Shown: in pieces, positions 18,201 to 25,837 of the stretch | Numbering within the stretch: the stretch's first letter is position 1 | Layout: every line of letters starts with the position of its first letter | NCBI GenBank assembly: GCA_023389575.1 | Contig: JAEWEG010000024.1 | Location: forward strand, 1-53,360 | Source of the DNA: Chloroflexota bacterium | GTDB lineage: Bacteria > Chloroflexota > Chloroflexia > Thermomicrobiales > UBA6265 | Direction of reading: 5' to 3' | Length of the DNA stretch: 53,360 bases | Notes under the pieces: generated by a model | What the model was told of the DNA's origin: nothing | The model's database searches: none | What the model saw: only the letters and a program-made list of their open reading frames with translations | Program-made: the position numbers and the translations under genes

Positions 18201-19464
18201 CCGGGTCCATCATGTACGAGCATGATTCGCGCAGGCTGGAATGGGAGGCGTTGTCGATATCCATGCCCTCGGGGCAGGTGTATTTCACCAGTTCCACTTC
18301 GATCGACTGGTTGTGCTCGATGAAGAGGTGACATTCCAGGCGATTGTGGGCCGCGAGTTGGACATCGACGCGAGGCTGCTCCCTGGTTTCGAACAGTACC
18401 GACCCGAACGAGTCCTGCGGATTTTCGCTGTCGACGCCGACGGCGCGGCAGTAAACGCTGGCGAGGACAAGGTCCTCGGGAAGGTCGATGAACACGTTGT
18501 ACGGTCCCGTTGGCAGGTCCGGCAGCATCACGCCGTTCGGCCATTCAGGATGATTGGGTGGATTGGTGGAGACCCATTCCTCGACATTCTGCTGGCCACC
18601 CAGCACGCCAAGTTCGATGGATTCGAACGGCTCGGCGCAGTTGGTGACAAGATCCCGGTGGTCGTAGCGAATGGTTTCGAGACCGGTGGGACAAACGAAC
18701 GTGGTGAGGGCGATGTCTCCGGACTCCATGGGATTAATGGCGAACCACCGGCAACTGATGGTTTCGGCCGGGCCAATCTCAATGCTCATGGACGCGGTGG
18801 GGAGGTCTCGCTGGGTATAGGGACGCGTGTTTCCGCGATCCGGATCGAGCGATTCCAGCACGTCGCACCAGGCGGCCATCGGCCAGCCGGGGAGCCCGGG
18901 CAGGCTCAGTTCATAGGCGCCCGCGGGGATGTAGGTGAACGCGGCCATGCCGCCGGTCGATCGCTGACCACTCATATACGTCGATCCGGGATCGAGTCCG
19001 GTCAGATCGAAGTTGGCCTCGCCCAGTTCGGAGCAGACCGTCTCGAGTTCCGCCGTGAGGAGGTCCGTTCCGAGCGGGCAGATGCGGTAGTGGACATCGA
19101 GGCTGGCGTGCTGATCGTCGTCCGCCGCGCGCATTTCGGGCTCGGCGGGCAGTTCAGTCGCGCCGGGTTCGCCTGGAGGTTCCGTTGCCCCGGGCTCAAC
19201 CGGCGGCGGTGGCGCGGTGGTTGGTTCGGGCTCAAGCGTGGGTTCGACCGGCGGTGGTGGCGCCTCGGTGGGGAGGGCCGGCGGCTCGGTTGACTCTGGT
19301 TCCTGGGGGGCTTCCTCGCCGGTGTCCTGGCTGGTTTCGGTGAGGTCGTCGCCATCCTGCGCGGCCGCCAGTTGCCAAGGCGCGCTCAGCGACGTGATCA
19401 GCAGGCTGGCGATGAGGAACGCCAGCCAGTGCCGATTGCGGGAAGAAGGTTTGGACAGTTTCAT
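15256..19464 (-). CDS. Giant modular surface protein fused to a C-terminal sortase
   Basis: 1402 residues, uninterrupted. The start is the ATG at 19464 with AAAGGATCGACAC. A signal peptide (HWLAFLIASLLITSLSAPWQLAAAQ) is followed by a Pro/Glu/Thr-rich region. About eight Cys-rich modules begin near residues 125, 255, 393, 533, 660, 786, 911 and 1038; most open with KY or KW then x-C (LYKWDCPEGID, VYKWLCPAGYD). Then come FPNTG (about 1145), a second Pro/Thr stretch, a hydrophobic segment with TRRNVLRVAFGGAVV, and a sortase domain from about 1258 to 1402. The sortase has His in LAGHLNWWG (about 1307), Cys in TLITCGG (about 1373) and Arg in NQRSVVRATRE. It thus joins substrate, sorting-like motif and enzyme in one chain. 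An internal Met at MFGIAVTRRN could restart a free sortase, but no well-spaced SD precedes it. Confidence 0.85.
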   Translation of the reverse strand: MKLSKPSSRNRHWLAFLIASLLITSLSAPWQLAAAQDGDDLTETSQDTGEEAPQEPESTEPPALPTEAPPPPVEPTLEPEPTTAPPPPVEPGATEPPGEPGATELPAEPEMRAADDDQHASLDVHYRICPLGTDLLTAELETVCSELGEANFDLTGLDPGSTYMSGQRSTGGMAAFTYIPAGAYELSLPGLPGWPMAAWCDVLESLDPDRGNTRPYTQRDLPTASMSIEIGPAETISCRWFAINPMESGDIALTTFVCPTGLETIRYDHRDLVTNCAEPFESIELGVLGGQQNVEEWVSTNPPNHPEWPNGVMLPDLPTGPYNVFIDLPEDLVLASVYCRAVGVDSENPQDSFGSVLFETREQPRVDVQLAAHNRLECHLFIEHNQSIEVELVKYTCPEGMDIDNASHSSLRESCSYMMDPVEFVITSGPMEQSIYTDEGMAGMYPIPSGEVSIREITPKSTLIAAVYCAITPVDEYDNDAYEPMWESFTPDTYGIVQVTTEPHDFLSCEFFNIDTGGGEREPGYASVTITKYACDQEIDWSTASHTDLREACTADPGEVVYTVTASDFHDQLAIDRNGMTEFTEVPTHYGPVSVTEYLPAGSALAAVYCTIGTDYASTPYTGSTITYPLEDGDRLNCDFFNQLGQQVVDDYPGEVTLYKWTCPAGVSSSQAPVDYAGDCVTPGDGFEFDLQDANGSRAGETLSGMVRWDGVVANEMGNISIRESIPAGYGTPVVSCEVNTDPRATSQPSPAATDGGILLSPPMIQDWEYNCHWYNIPTEPASVTLYKWDCPEGIDIERTHAAHQAACVTPLDGVAFSLESPAGSTPMTTSGGVASWTGVPLGVVTLTEDLPLGYSPQPYVSCATVGENTSPLTYSVVNYTVTMTLDTSGQEVRCDWYNQYLGAGEITVYKWLCPAGYDYTAWQADPRNDCGTPMGNVSFSISGPTGTYESSTSQNGAVTFVTLQPGTWEVRESIPSGITGSFIWNCVGLRTSAVHPAPLATGSSLTVTVAAGDRIACNWMNVPPYEPAYGWLSLSKYTCATVTYQSDIDCYRGGAGHTFDLQTAQGQSWVTVATATTNNAGQVTFSSLQPGDYRLVERGTTPCLIKSSVITAGGYVGVNAGSGTTVKVYNCGTPVPQGKPPTKFPNTGVAPESTEPAETTPPGGTAALPAIGAMFGIAVTRRNVLRVAFGGAVVTSGAALMSNRAFSAQDVVPLDIPATPEASPSVDPGCMHPATPASAVPGTPVACARGAVPVQVAIPSIEVDAPIEYLDFIDGEMEQPTDEVNVAWYKQTARLGESGNILLAGHLNWWGVPEAVFFRLATLQPGDLIEVTGDDGEVYRYIVDWMEPFPAADPPPDEALGPTDNESLTLITCGGEWDVSAAEYNQRSVVRATRETALSTS

Positions 19465-19492
19465 GTGTCGATCCTTTGACCGTGAAGGTGAA

Positions 19493-19885
19493 TCAGGCGC
19501 TCCTGGCGCGGTCGACTGGGAACCCATGACGAATCCAGGCGGCCAGGCCGCCCTCCATGTGCGCGATATCCTCGAATCCCAGTTGCTGGAGGGTATGGGC
19601 GGCGAGCGCGGACCGCGCGCCGTTCGAGCAGACGACGATCAGGCTCGCGGTCAGATCGAACGCGTCCTGATGGTCGGGACTGCTTGGATCGGCGTGGAAT
19701 TCCAGCATGCCTCGTGGCGCGTGATGGGAAGGTACGATGCGCCCATCGGCGACGATCTCGCACTCCTCGCGGACGTCGATCAACCGGGCGCTCTTGTGGA
19801 TCAAGGCAAGCGCCACCTGATCGGGCGAGAGTTTTCGCACCCTGGCCCGCGCCTGGGCCACCATTTGTGATGCCGATTGCTGCAT
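19493..19885 (-). CDS. Rhodanese-domain protein
   Basis: 130 residues, a single rhodanese domain. LIDVREECE is the CH2A-type motif. The active-site loop VVCSNGARS holds Cys86, which carries persulfide in sulfurtransferases. The end HMEGGLAAWIRHGFPV is also typical. The N-terminal extension of about 20 residues is short. SD AGGGGAT lies 5 nt before the ATG. The stop is 28 bp before the start of the surface protein-sortase gene on the same strand, so the two may be cotranscribed; no functional link is known. The sulfur acceptor is unknown. Confidence 0.88.
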   Translation of the reverse strand: MQQSASQMVAQARARVRKLSPDQVALALIHKSARLIDVREECEIVADGRIVPSHHAPRGMLEFHADPSSPDHQDAFDLTASLIVVCSNGARSALAAHTLQQLGFEDIAHMEGGLAAWIRHGFPVDRARSA

Positions 19886-20044
19886 GGTCTATCCCCTGTT
19901 CGAACGAGAGGCCGGGCCGCGCACCGGTCAATGGTTCCATCGTGGATGAGGTGTTCGCTGGCCGCATCGGCAGGAACTACGCAAATTCACCCAGGCTCCA
20001 TCACACTCGTGGTCAGGTATTACCCAAGTCAGGTGTTCGGGACC

Positions 20045-22570
20045 CTACACACCTCCCGATTCAGTGGCTTCGATGAGGGCGGCCGCCTCGCGGCGGGTGC
20101 GGACATCGAGCTTGCCGAGAACTCCGGAGACGTGACGCGCGACAGTGCGAGGACTGATGGAGAGCGTGCCGGCGATTTCCTTGTCGGTATAGCGGCGACC
20201 AAGCAGGGTGAGGACATCGATCTCGCGTGGGGTGAGGGCGTGGCGTTCGGCGAGCTGGTCGATGAGCAGGCTGGAATCGGTGTTCGGGCTGGTGGTTTCC
20301 ACCAGCAGCGCCGGAGCGGCGGCGGCGAGCTGGGCGATCATGTCGTCGAGGCTGATCCAGCGCCCGCGCGCGAGGAGCCGCTCGTAGACCTGGTCGCCGA
20401 GGGCGGCGCGCGCCTCGGACTCGGCCTGGCGATGGTCCGCCTCCTCATGGACCTGCAGCGGGCTGGACGTGGCGACCCGGGTGACCTCGGCGACGCCAAT
20501 GGCCTGGGCGGTGAGTTCGGCGTTGCCGGCGGCGGCCATCCAGAGGGCCATCGCCTCGAGCCAGACGAGGAGGCCAGCGGGATCGCCGACCTCCTGGCGG
20601 TAACGCAGGGATTCGGCGTGGGCGTTCCAGGCGAACTCGAGGTCGCCGAGGGCCCGGGCGCATTTACCGGCGTGGTCGAGGGAGACGGCGAGCCCGCGTA
20701 CATCGACGAGGGTGCGGTCAATGGCCAGGGATTCGTGGCAGCAGACCATGGCTTCCTCGAAGCGGCCCGTGCAATAGAGGGCGATGCCCATGGTGTCGAT
20801 GCTGTGGGACGCGCCGTAGAGGTTGCCGAGTTCCCTGAACTTGTCGCGGGATTCGGTGCAGTACTCGATTACCTGGTCGTAGTCGCCCACATCGAGGGTC
20901 AGGATGGCGAGGTTGTTGAGGGCGCCAGCGAGATTGTTGGCGTCGTTGGCCCGGCGGTGGCAGGCGGCGGACTCCTTCATGCGGTCCCAGGCCCGCTCCT
21001 GCCGGTTGTGGCGGCTGTCGATGATGGAGAGCAGGCGGAGCGCGAGGCCAGCGTTGTTGTCGTCGTTCGCGGCCTGGGCGATGGCCAGGGAGGCGTCGCC
21101 GTACTGGGTGGCGGTGTCGGTATCGCCGTGTTCGAGCGCGAGCCAGCCGGCCATGAACAGGGAGCTTGACTGGAGTTCGGCGGAGAGGGATTCCCGGCGG
21201 GCGGGATCGAGCACGATCTCGAACCAGCCGCGGCCTTCGGCGAGCATGCCGCGCAGGCGCCAGAACCGCCACATGGCGCCGGCCAGGCGAGCCATGGACT
21301 CGCTCTCTCCGGTATCCCGGAAGGTGCGCAGGGCGAGGCGGTAGTTGTCGAGTTCGAGATCGAGGGTGCTGGACAACTCGGCCTGGTCCGGGCCGATCAG
21401 GAGGGGGGCGATCTCCTCGGCCCGGACCAGGTGCCAGATGGCGTGGCGGTTGGCGACGGCGTCGTGTTCCCCGGCCGCATCGAGATATTCCAGGGCGAAG
21501 TGACGCACCGTTTCGATCAGGTGGAAGCGCGGTTTGCCCTCCTCGCGGCGGGTGCGCTGGACGAGGCTCTTGTCCACGAGTGAGGTGAGGATGTCGACGG
21601 CTTCGATCGAGGCCGACACGCCCTCGGCGGGCGCCATGCAGACGGCGGCCATCGCTTCCAGGGTGAAGCCGCTGACGAAGATACCCAATCGGCGGAAGAC
21701 GATCTGCTCGCGCTCGCCGAGGAGGTCGAAACTCCAGGCGATGGTGTCGCGAATGGTGCGCTGATGCATGGGGCGGTCCATTGGGCCGCCGGTGAGGAGC
21801 GCGAGGCGATGCTGGAGATGTTCCAGCAGGTCGGTCGGGGAGAAGACCTTCAGGCGGGCGGCGGCGAGTTCGAGGGCGAGCGGCAGGCCGTCCAGCTGGG
21901 TGCAGATTTCGACCAGCGATTCGAGATTCTCGTGCGTGACCTGGAAGTCCGGCGTTCCCTGGCGGGTGCGATCGACCAGCAGGGCGACGCTTTCGACCTG
22001 TTCGACGCCGTGCGGGGTGGCGAAGGCGTCGTTCTGGGGAAGCTCCATCGGCGGGACGACGTACTCGAACTCGCCAGAGAGCCGGAGGCGTTCGCGGCTG
22101 GTGGCCAGGATGGTCAGTCCGGGGCAGGATCCAAGCAGGCGGGCGAGGAATGGGAGAGGCAGCAGGTGTTCGAGGTTGTCGAGCACGAGCAGGGCCTTGC
22201 GGTCGCGCAGGTGATCGAGCAGCCGCGATTCGATCGACTCGTTGCCGGCCGACTGGACGCGGAACGCCTCGGCGAGGATGAGGGGGAAGCGGGCGCGGTC
22301 CACGGCGGAGGCGAACGAGACGAAGTGGATGTCGTTGGTGAAGAGGGGCTGGGCCTGGATGGCGGCCATCTCGGCGAGGCGAGTTTTGCCGACGCCGCCG
22401 GGGCCGGTCAGCGTGAGCAGTCGCACGCTCGAGTCCTTCAGCAGGGCGGCGATGCCGGCGAGCTGGGTCGCGCGCCCGATGAACGAGGTGAGCGCGGGGC
22501 CGTGCCCGACGGTTTCGGCGGTACGCGTATCTGAAGCCTCGGGGGCGCGGATGTCGATGTCGTTCGGCAT
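20045..22570 (-). CDS. NB-ARC/TPR transcriptional regulator with LuxR helix-turn-helix
   Basis: 841 residues. The NB-ARC ATPase opens with FIGRATQLAGI and TLTGPGGVGKTRLAE (P-loop about 55-65) and later shows LLVLDNLEHLL and ILATSRERL. Residues about 430-740 are helical and look like degenerate TPRs. The C-terminus LTPREIDVLTLLGRRYTDKE, continuing through SPRTVARHVSGVL, is a LuxR-type DNA-binding domain. Such STAND proteins bind an inducer, oligomerise with ATP and activate transcription. The start at 22570 follows GAGG with 10-nt spacing; an upstream in-frame ATG is possible. It diverges from lacI across a 464-bp gap, so regulation of neighbours is plausible but unproven. Confidence 0.88.
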   Translation of the reverse strand: MPNDIDIRAPEASDTRTAETVGHGPALTSFIGRATQLAGIAALLKDSSVRLLTLTGPGGVGKTRLAEMAAIQAQPLFTNDIHFVSFASAVDRARFPLILAEAFRVQSAGNESIESRLLDHLRDRKALLVLDNLEHLLPLPFLARLLGSCPGLTILATSRERLRLSGEFEYVVPPMELPQNDAFATPHGVEQVESVALLVDRTRQGTPDFQVTHENLESLVEICTQLDGLPLALELAAARLKVFSPTDLLEHLQHRLALLTGGPMDRPMHQRTIRDTIAWSFDLLGEREQIVFRRLGIFVSGFTLEAMAAVCMAPAEGVSASIEAVDILTSLVDKSLVQRTRREEGKPRFHLIETVRHFALEYLDAAGEHDAVANRHAIWHLVRAEEIAPLLIGPDQAELSSTLDLELDNYRLALRTFRDTGESESMARLAGAMWRFWRLRGMLAEGRGWFEIVLDPARRESLSAELQSSSLFMAGWLALEHGDTDTATQYGDASLAIAQAANDDNNAGLALRLLSIIDSRHNRQERAWDRMKESAACHRRANDANNLAGALNNLAILTLDVGDYDQVIEYCTESRDKFRELGNLYGASHSIDTMGIALYCTGRFEEAMVCCHESLAIDRTLVDVRGLAVSLDHAGKCARALGDLEFAWNAHAESLRYRQEVGDPAGLLVWLEAMALWMAAAGNAELTAQAIGVAEVTRVATSSPLQVHEEADHRQAESEARAALGDQVYERLLARGRWISLDDMIAQLAAAAPALLVETTSPNTDSSLLIDQLAERHALTPREIDVLTLLGRRYTDKEIAGTLSISPRTVARHVSGVLGKLDVRTRREAAALIEATESGGV

Positions 22571-22876
22571 CGTGAATCGTCCTCGGTCTCTCCAGGAGAG
22601 AAGATGGTTTGTTCTCTGGGGCCCATTGACTGTGTCAATCGAGGCATTGTACAGGACATCATCCATCGAAGGCTCGAATTTCCGCGTGATTCCGGGGTTT
22701 TTGGGCGGAGCCGCCGGGTTTCGTGCACGTCTAGCCGTCCAGAATCGAGACGGCCGACTTCCCGGTGAGTGCGTGGTGGATCGGCGGACTCGGTCCGCAG
22801 GCTGTCGATCCGTTCATCTTCACCGGGTAAAGGCGTGTGATGAGTTGCGATTTTCGCGGGTGAGGTGAGCCGAAGC

Positions 22877-22928
22877 TTGACGTGTGGCGGTCGGCGTGAT
22901 AATTTGCATGAATCTGACAACGTTTCCA
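22877..22928 (+). promoter_or_regulatory. lacI-type gene promoter with downstream operator 1
   Basis: TTGACG (22877-22882), a 17-bp spacer and TAATTT (22900-22905) make a strong promoter. Ten bases later TGACAACGTTTCCA (22915-22928) covers the expected transcription start. Its reverse complement TGGAAACGTTGTCA matches the operator at 10171 (TGCAAACGTTGACA). This layout indicates autorepression. The rest of the 22571-23034 gap shows no gene. Confidence 0.65.
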
Positions 22929-22978
22929 CATTGATTTCCGAATGCACGCGCATTTTCGGGGGTCTATCAGGTCACTTT

Positions 22979-22994
22979 CTGCAAACGCTTGCAG
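22979..22994 (+). promoter_or_regulatory. LacI-type operator 2
   Basis: CTGCAAACGCTTGCAG is a 16-bp palindrome, imperfect only at the centre, in the leader of the LacI-family gene. It shares TGCAAACG with the operator at 10171. Its centre is 65 bp from operator 1, so DNA looping or a transcription roadblock is possible. Confidence 0.6.
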
Positions 22995-23034
22995 AGTTGC
23001 TGGACCTGCGTCGCCGAACTTCGCCGGAGTTTCC

Positions 23035-24063
23035 ATGAGCCAGAATCGTCCCAACGACCGGGTCACCATCATCGATGTGGCGAAAGAAGCGAACGTCTCG
23101 TTCGCGACGGTTTCGCGGGTGGTGAATGGCAAGGGATACGTGAGCGCGCAAACGCGGGAACGTGTGATGCAGGCGATGACGAGGATTGGATACACCGTCA
23201 ACCGCCAGGCCCGCGTGCTGGCCGGCGGAAGGACGCAGGTGATCGGCCTGCTGGTTCCGAACCTCGATACCAGCTATGTGGGCGAGATCCTGAAGGGGAT
23301 CGAAGAGGAGCTGACCGCGGCGTCGTACGATCTCATGCTCTACACCACCCATCAACGCAAGACGCGGGAATCGGTATTTGCGAGTTCGCTCACCAACGGG
23401 TTGACCGACGGATTGCTGATGGTGCTGCCAATGGCACCCGAGGCCTACGTCGATTCGATCAGGCGGCGCGGGTTCCCGTTCATCCTCATCGATCACGAAG
23501 GCCTCGACCGGGAGGGCCCCTCCGTGGGAGCCACCAACCGGGAAGGGGCGAAAGCCGCCTACCAGTACCTGCTAGAACTCGGTCACCGCCGGATTGGCGT
23601 CATCACCGGGAACATGGAAATGGACTGCGCGCGCGAGCGGCTGGCCGGGTGCGAGGAAGCCATGGCCGAGGCTGGCCTGCCGGCGGTTCCCGAGCTCGTG
23701 AAGATGGGCGATTTCCACCGCTCGCTTGGCTACAGCCTGACCCAGGAACTCCTGAGACTTCCAGACCCACCCACGGCGATCTTCGCCGCCAACGATGTGT
23801 CCGCCTTCGGCGTGATGGACGCGATCCGCACGTCTGGCCTGGCGGTGCGAGACGACATTTCGGTGATTGGATTTGACGACATTCCCGACGCGCAATGGAC
23901 CGCGCCGCCGTTGACGACCGTGCGGCAGCCGATGCGCGAAATGGGGAAGCGCGCGGCCCGGATGCTGCTGGACTCGATCGTTGATCCAGACACACCCCAG
24001 GTGCGCGTGGAACTGCCGACCGAACTCATCGTGCGAGAGACCTGCCGGCCGTTGTCGGCCTGA
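23035..24063 (+). CDS. LacI-family transcriptional repressor
   Basis: 342 residues. The N-terminal helix-turn-helix with hinge reads TIIDVAKEANVSFATVSRVV (residues about 9-28). A periplasmic-binding-like sensor follows: QVIGLLVPNLDTSYVGEI, FPFILIDHEGLDREG, PTAIFAANDVSAFGVMDAI and ISVIGFDDIPDAQWTAPPLT. The start MSQNRPND at 23035 has GGAG 5 nt upstream and puts the HTH at the usual distance. It likely senses a sugar or sugar phosphate. Matching operators lie before itself and before the ribose-type operon at 10327. No equivalent site was seen before the adjacent binding-protein gene at 24374. Confidence 0.93.
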   Translation: MSQNRPNDRVTIIDVAKEANVSFATVSRVVNGKGYVSAQTRERVMQAMTRIGYTVNRQARVLAGGRTQVIGLLVPNLDTSYVGEILKGIEEELTAASYDLMLYTTHQRKTRESVFASSLTNGLTDGLLMVLPMAPEAYVDSIRRRGFPFILIDHEGLDREGPSVGATNREGAKAAYQYLLELGHRRIGVITGNMEMDCARERLAGCEEAMAEAGLPAVPELVKMGDFHRSLGYSLTQELLRLPDPPTAIFAANDVSAFGVMDAIRTSGLAVRDDISVIGFDDIPDAQWTAPPLTTVRQPMREMGKRAARMLLDSIVDPDTPQVRVELPTELIVRETCRPLSA

Positions 24064-24327
24064 CAGGGAATCGGAGTGACTGACCGGGATTGTCCAACGG
24101 GCCGAAGGCGAACGTAACGCTCTCCTTCCATCGACCAGGTCTCCAACGTCACTCGCCAACACCCCAGGCACGCGCCTGGTACCGGTATGAACCTTCCGCT
24201 TGCCATTTTCCCTCCAGCACCACGTGGCCCCGTCCAAGGCCTGCTGGACCCGGGACCCGACCGACCATCCGTATCAGAAGGGAGTGATGCGCCAACACAA
24301 TCCACGATCCAGAAGGGGTAGATGAAC

Positions 24328-24345
24328 CGCGCCAGTTCTGGCGCG
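24328..24345 (+). promoter_or_regulatory. Short palindrome in the leader of the family-1 binding protein
   Basis: CGCGCCAG, TT, CTGGCGCG: a perfect 8-bp inverted repeat 29 bp before the ATG at 24374. It could be an operator or a leader hairpin. The rest of the 310-bp gap 24064-24373 shows only a small hairpin (CCAGGC/GCCTGG, 24164-24179) that may follow lacI termination; no ORF is supported. Confidence 0.45.
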
Positions 24346-24373
24346 CCACGGTTTCATTTCCAGGAAGGACAAA

Positions 24374-25675
24374 ATGACCATGCAGACTACCCGTAGACAC
24401 CTTATTGCTGGCGGCTCCGCGCTCGCCGTTTCCACCGCCGCTGGCCTGCGCGTGTCCGGCGCGGCGGCCCAGGATTCCACCGTTATCCGCTGGTGGCATA
24501 TCACCACCAACGAGGCCCAGGCCGCGCTGATGCAGAAGGCGGCGGACGATTTCGTGGCCGCGAACCCAGGTGTCGAGATCGAGATCACGGTCCTGGAGAA
24601 CGAGGCGTTCAAGGCCCGGCTCACCACCGTGATGCAGTCGGGCGATCCGCCCGATGTGTTCCAGAGCTGGGGCGGCGGCGTGCTGTACCAGTACGCCGAG
24701 GCTGGTTTGGTCAAGGATCTGACCGACGCGCTGGCGGTCGATGGCTGGGGCGAGTCGTTCAGCCAGTCGGGCCTCGGGCTGTGGGCGAACGAGGGGCGCA
24801 ACTACGGCGTGCCCTGGAACCTGGGCCTGGTGGGGTTCTGGTACAGCAAGTCGAAGTTCGCGGAAGCCGGGATCGAGACGCCGCCGGCGACGTGGACCGA
24901 GTTCCTGGCGGCGGTGGAGACGCTGAAGGCGGCGGGGATCACCCCGATTTCGCTTGGCGGTGGCGACAAGTGGCCGGTCCACTTCTACTGGGTGTACCTG
25001 GCGATCCGGAACGGCGGCAAGGCGGCGTTCGACGCGGCCTATACGCGCGAGGGTTCCTTCGCCGATGAGCCGTTCGTGAAGGCTGGCGCCGACCTGGTGC
25101 AGCTCGCCGAGCTGGAGCCGTTCCAGGAAGGCTTCCTCGGGGCGACCTGGCCGGATTCAGGGCTGGTATACGCCAATGGCGGCGCGGCGATGATGCTGAT
25201 GGGCCACTGGTTCCCATCCGGCGCGCTCGATGAAAACCTGGAGGATTCCACCGAAATGCGGGCGGACCTGGGCTGGTTCCCCTTCCCCGAGGTCGAGGGT
25301 GGAGCTGGCGAGGCGAACGATGTCCTTGGTGGTGGCAACGGATTCGCCGTGGGCGTCAACGCTCCCGATGTCGCGATTGACTTCGTGCGGTTCCTGACCA
25401 GCGAGGAGATGCAGTCGAACTGGGCGGCGGAAGGCTTCGCCGTTCCGCCGGCCGTGAACGCGGCCGCCGCGGCCGTGACCGACGAGAACCTGCTGCCGGT
25501 GATGGATTACCTGGCCGAGGCCGGGTACTTCCAGCTCTATTACGACCAGTTCCTGCCGCCGGCCGTTGGCGGCGTGGTGAACGACGAGTCGCAGGCGCTG
25601 GTGGCCGGATCGCAGACGCCGGAAGGCGCGGCCGAGGCGATCGAGGCATCTTTCGCGATGGAGTCGGGCGGCTAG
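24374..25675 (+). CDS. Family-1 extracellular solute-binding protein (sugar ABC transporter)
   Basis: 433 residues. A Tat signal MTMQTTRRHLIAGGSALAVS ends near AAAQDS. The mature protein begins TVIRWWHITTNEAQAALMQK and includes PGVEIEITVLENEAFKARL and PPDVFQSWGGGVLYQY, typical of MalE/UgpB-like binding proteins for oligosaccharides. SD AGGAAGGA precedes the first of two close ATGs (24374 and 24380). It heads a three-gene operon with MalF- and MalG-type permeases. The preferred sugar cannot be read from sequence. Confidence 0.9.
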   Translation: MTMQTTRRHLIAGGSALAVSTAAGLRVSGAAAQDSTVIRWWHITTNEAQAALMQKAADDFVAANPGVEIEITVLENEAFKARLTTVMQSGDPPDVFQSWGGGVLYQYAEAGLVKDLTDALAVDGWGESFSQSGLGLWANEGRNYGVPWNLGLVGFWYSKSKFAEAGIETPPATWTEFLAAVETLKAAGITPISLGGGDKWPVHFYWVYLAIRNGGKAAFDAAYTREGSFADEPFVKAGADLVQLAELEPFQEGFLGATWPDSGLVYANGGAAMMLMGHWFPSGALDENLEDSTEMRADLGWFPFPEVEGGAGEANDVLGGGNGFAVGVNAPDVAIDFVRFLTSEEMQSNWAAEGFAVPPAVNAAAAAVTDENLLPVMDYLAEAGYFQLYYDQFLPPAVGGVVNDESQALVAGSQTPEGAAEAIEASFAMESGG

Positions 25676-25726
25676 TCGAGCACCGGGGGTGGGCAGCGGT
25701 CCGCCCCGGGCGGTTCGCCTGGTATG

Positions 25727-25793
25727 GGTCGCGGGGGTATGTCCCCAATCGGGGTGGGTGGATTCGGCTGTGGATCCATTCGCCCCCGCGACC
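25727..25793 (+). repeat. Intercistronic stem-loop between binding protein and permease genes
   Basis: GGTCGCGGGGG (25727-25737) pairs perfectly with CCCCCGCGACC (25783-25793). The 45-base loop contains the smaller inverted repeat CCCC-AATC-GGGG. Hairpins here in sugar ABC operons commonly stabilise the upstream binding-protein message or partly terminate transcription, giving excess binding protein; that role is inferred. Confidence 0.6.
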
Positions 25794-25837
25794 TCACCAT
25801 GACGCCGCATCCTGCACCTGGCAGGGGGAGTTCCTGA

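Noticed and set aside
17053..19293. Long plus-strand frames opposite the surface protein-sortase fusion
   Set aside because: Composition of antisense frames; no signal peptide, no family motif, no promoter.
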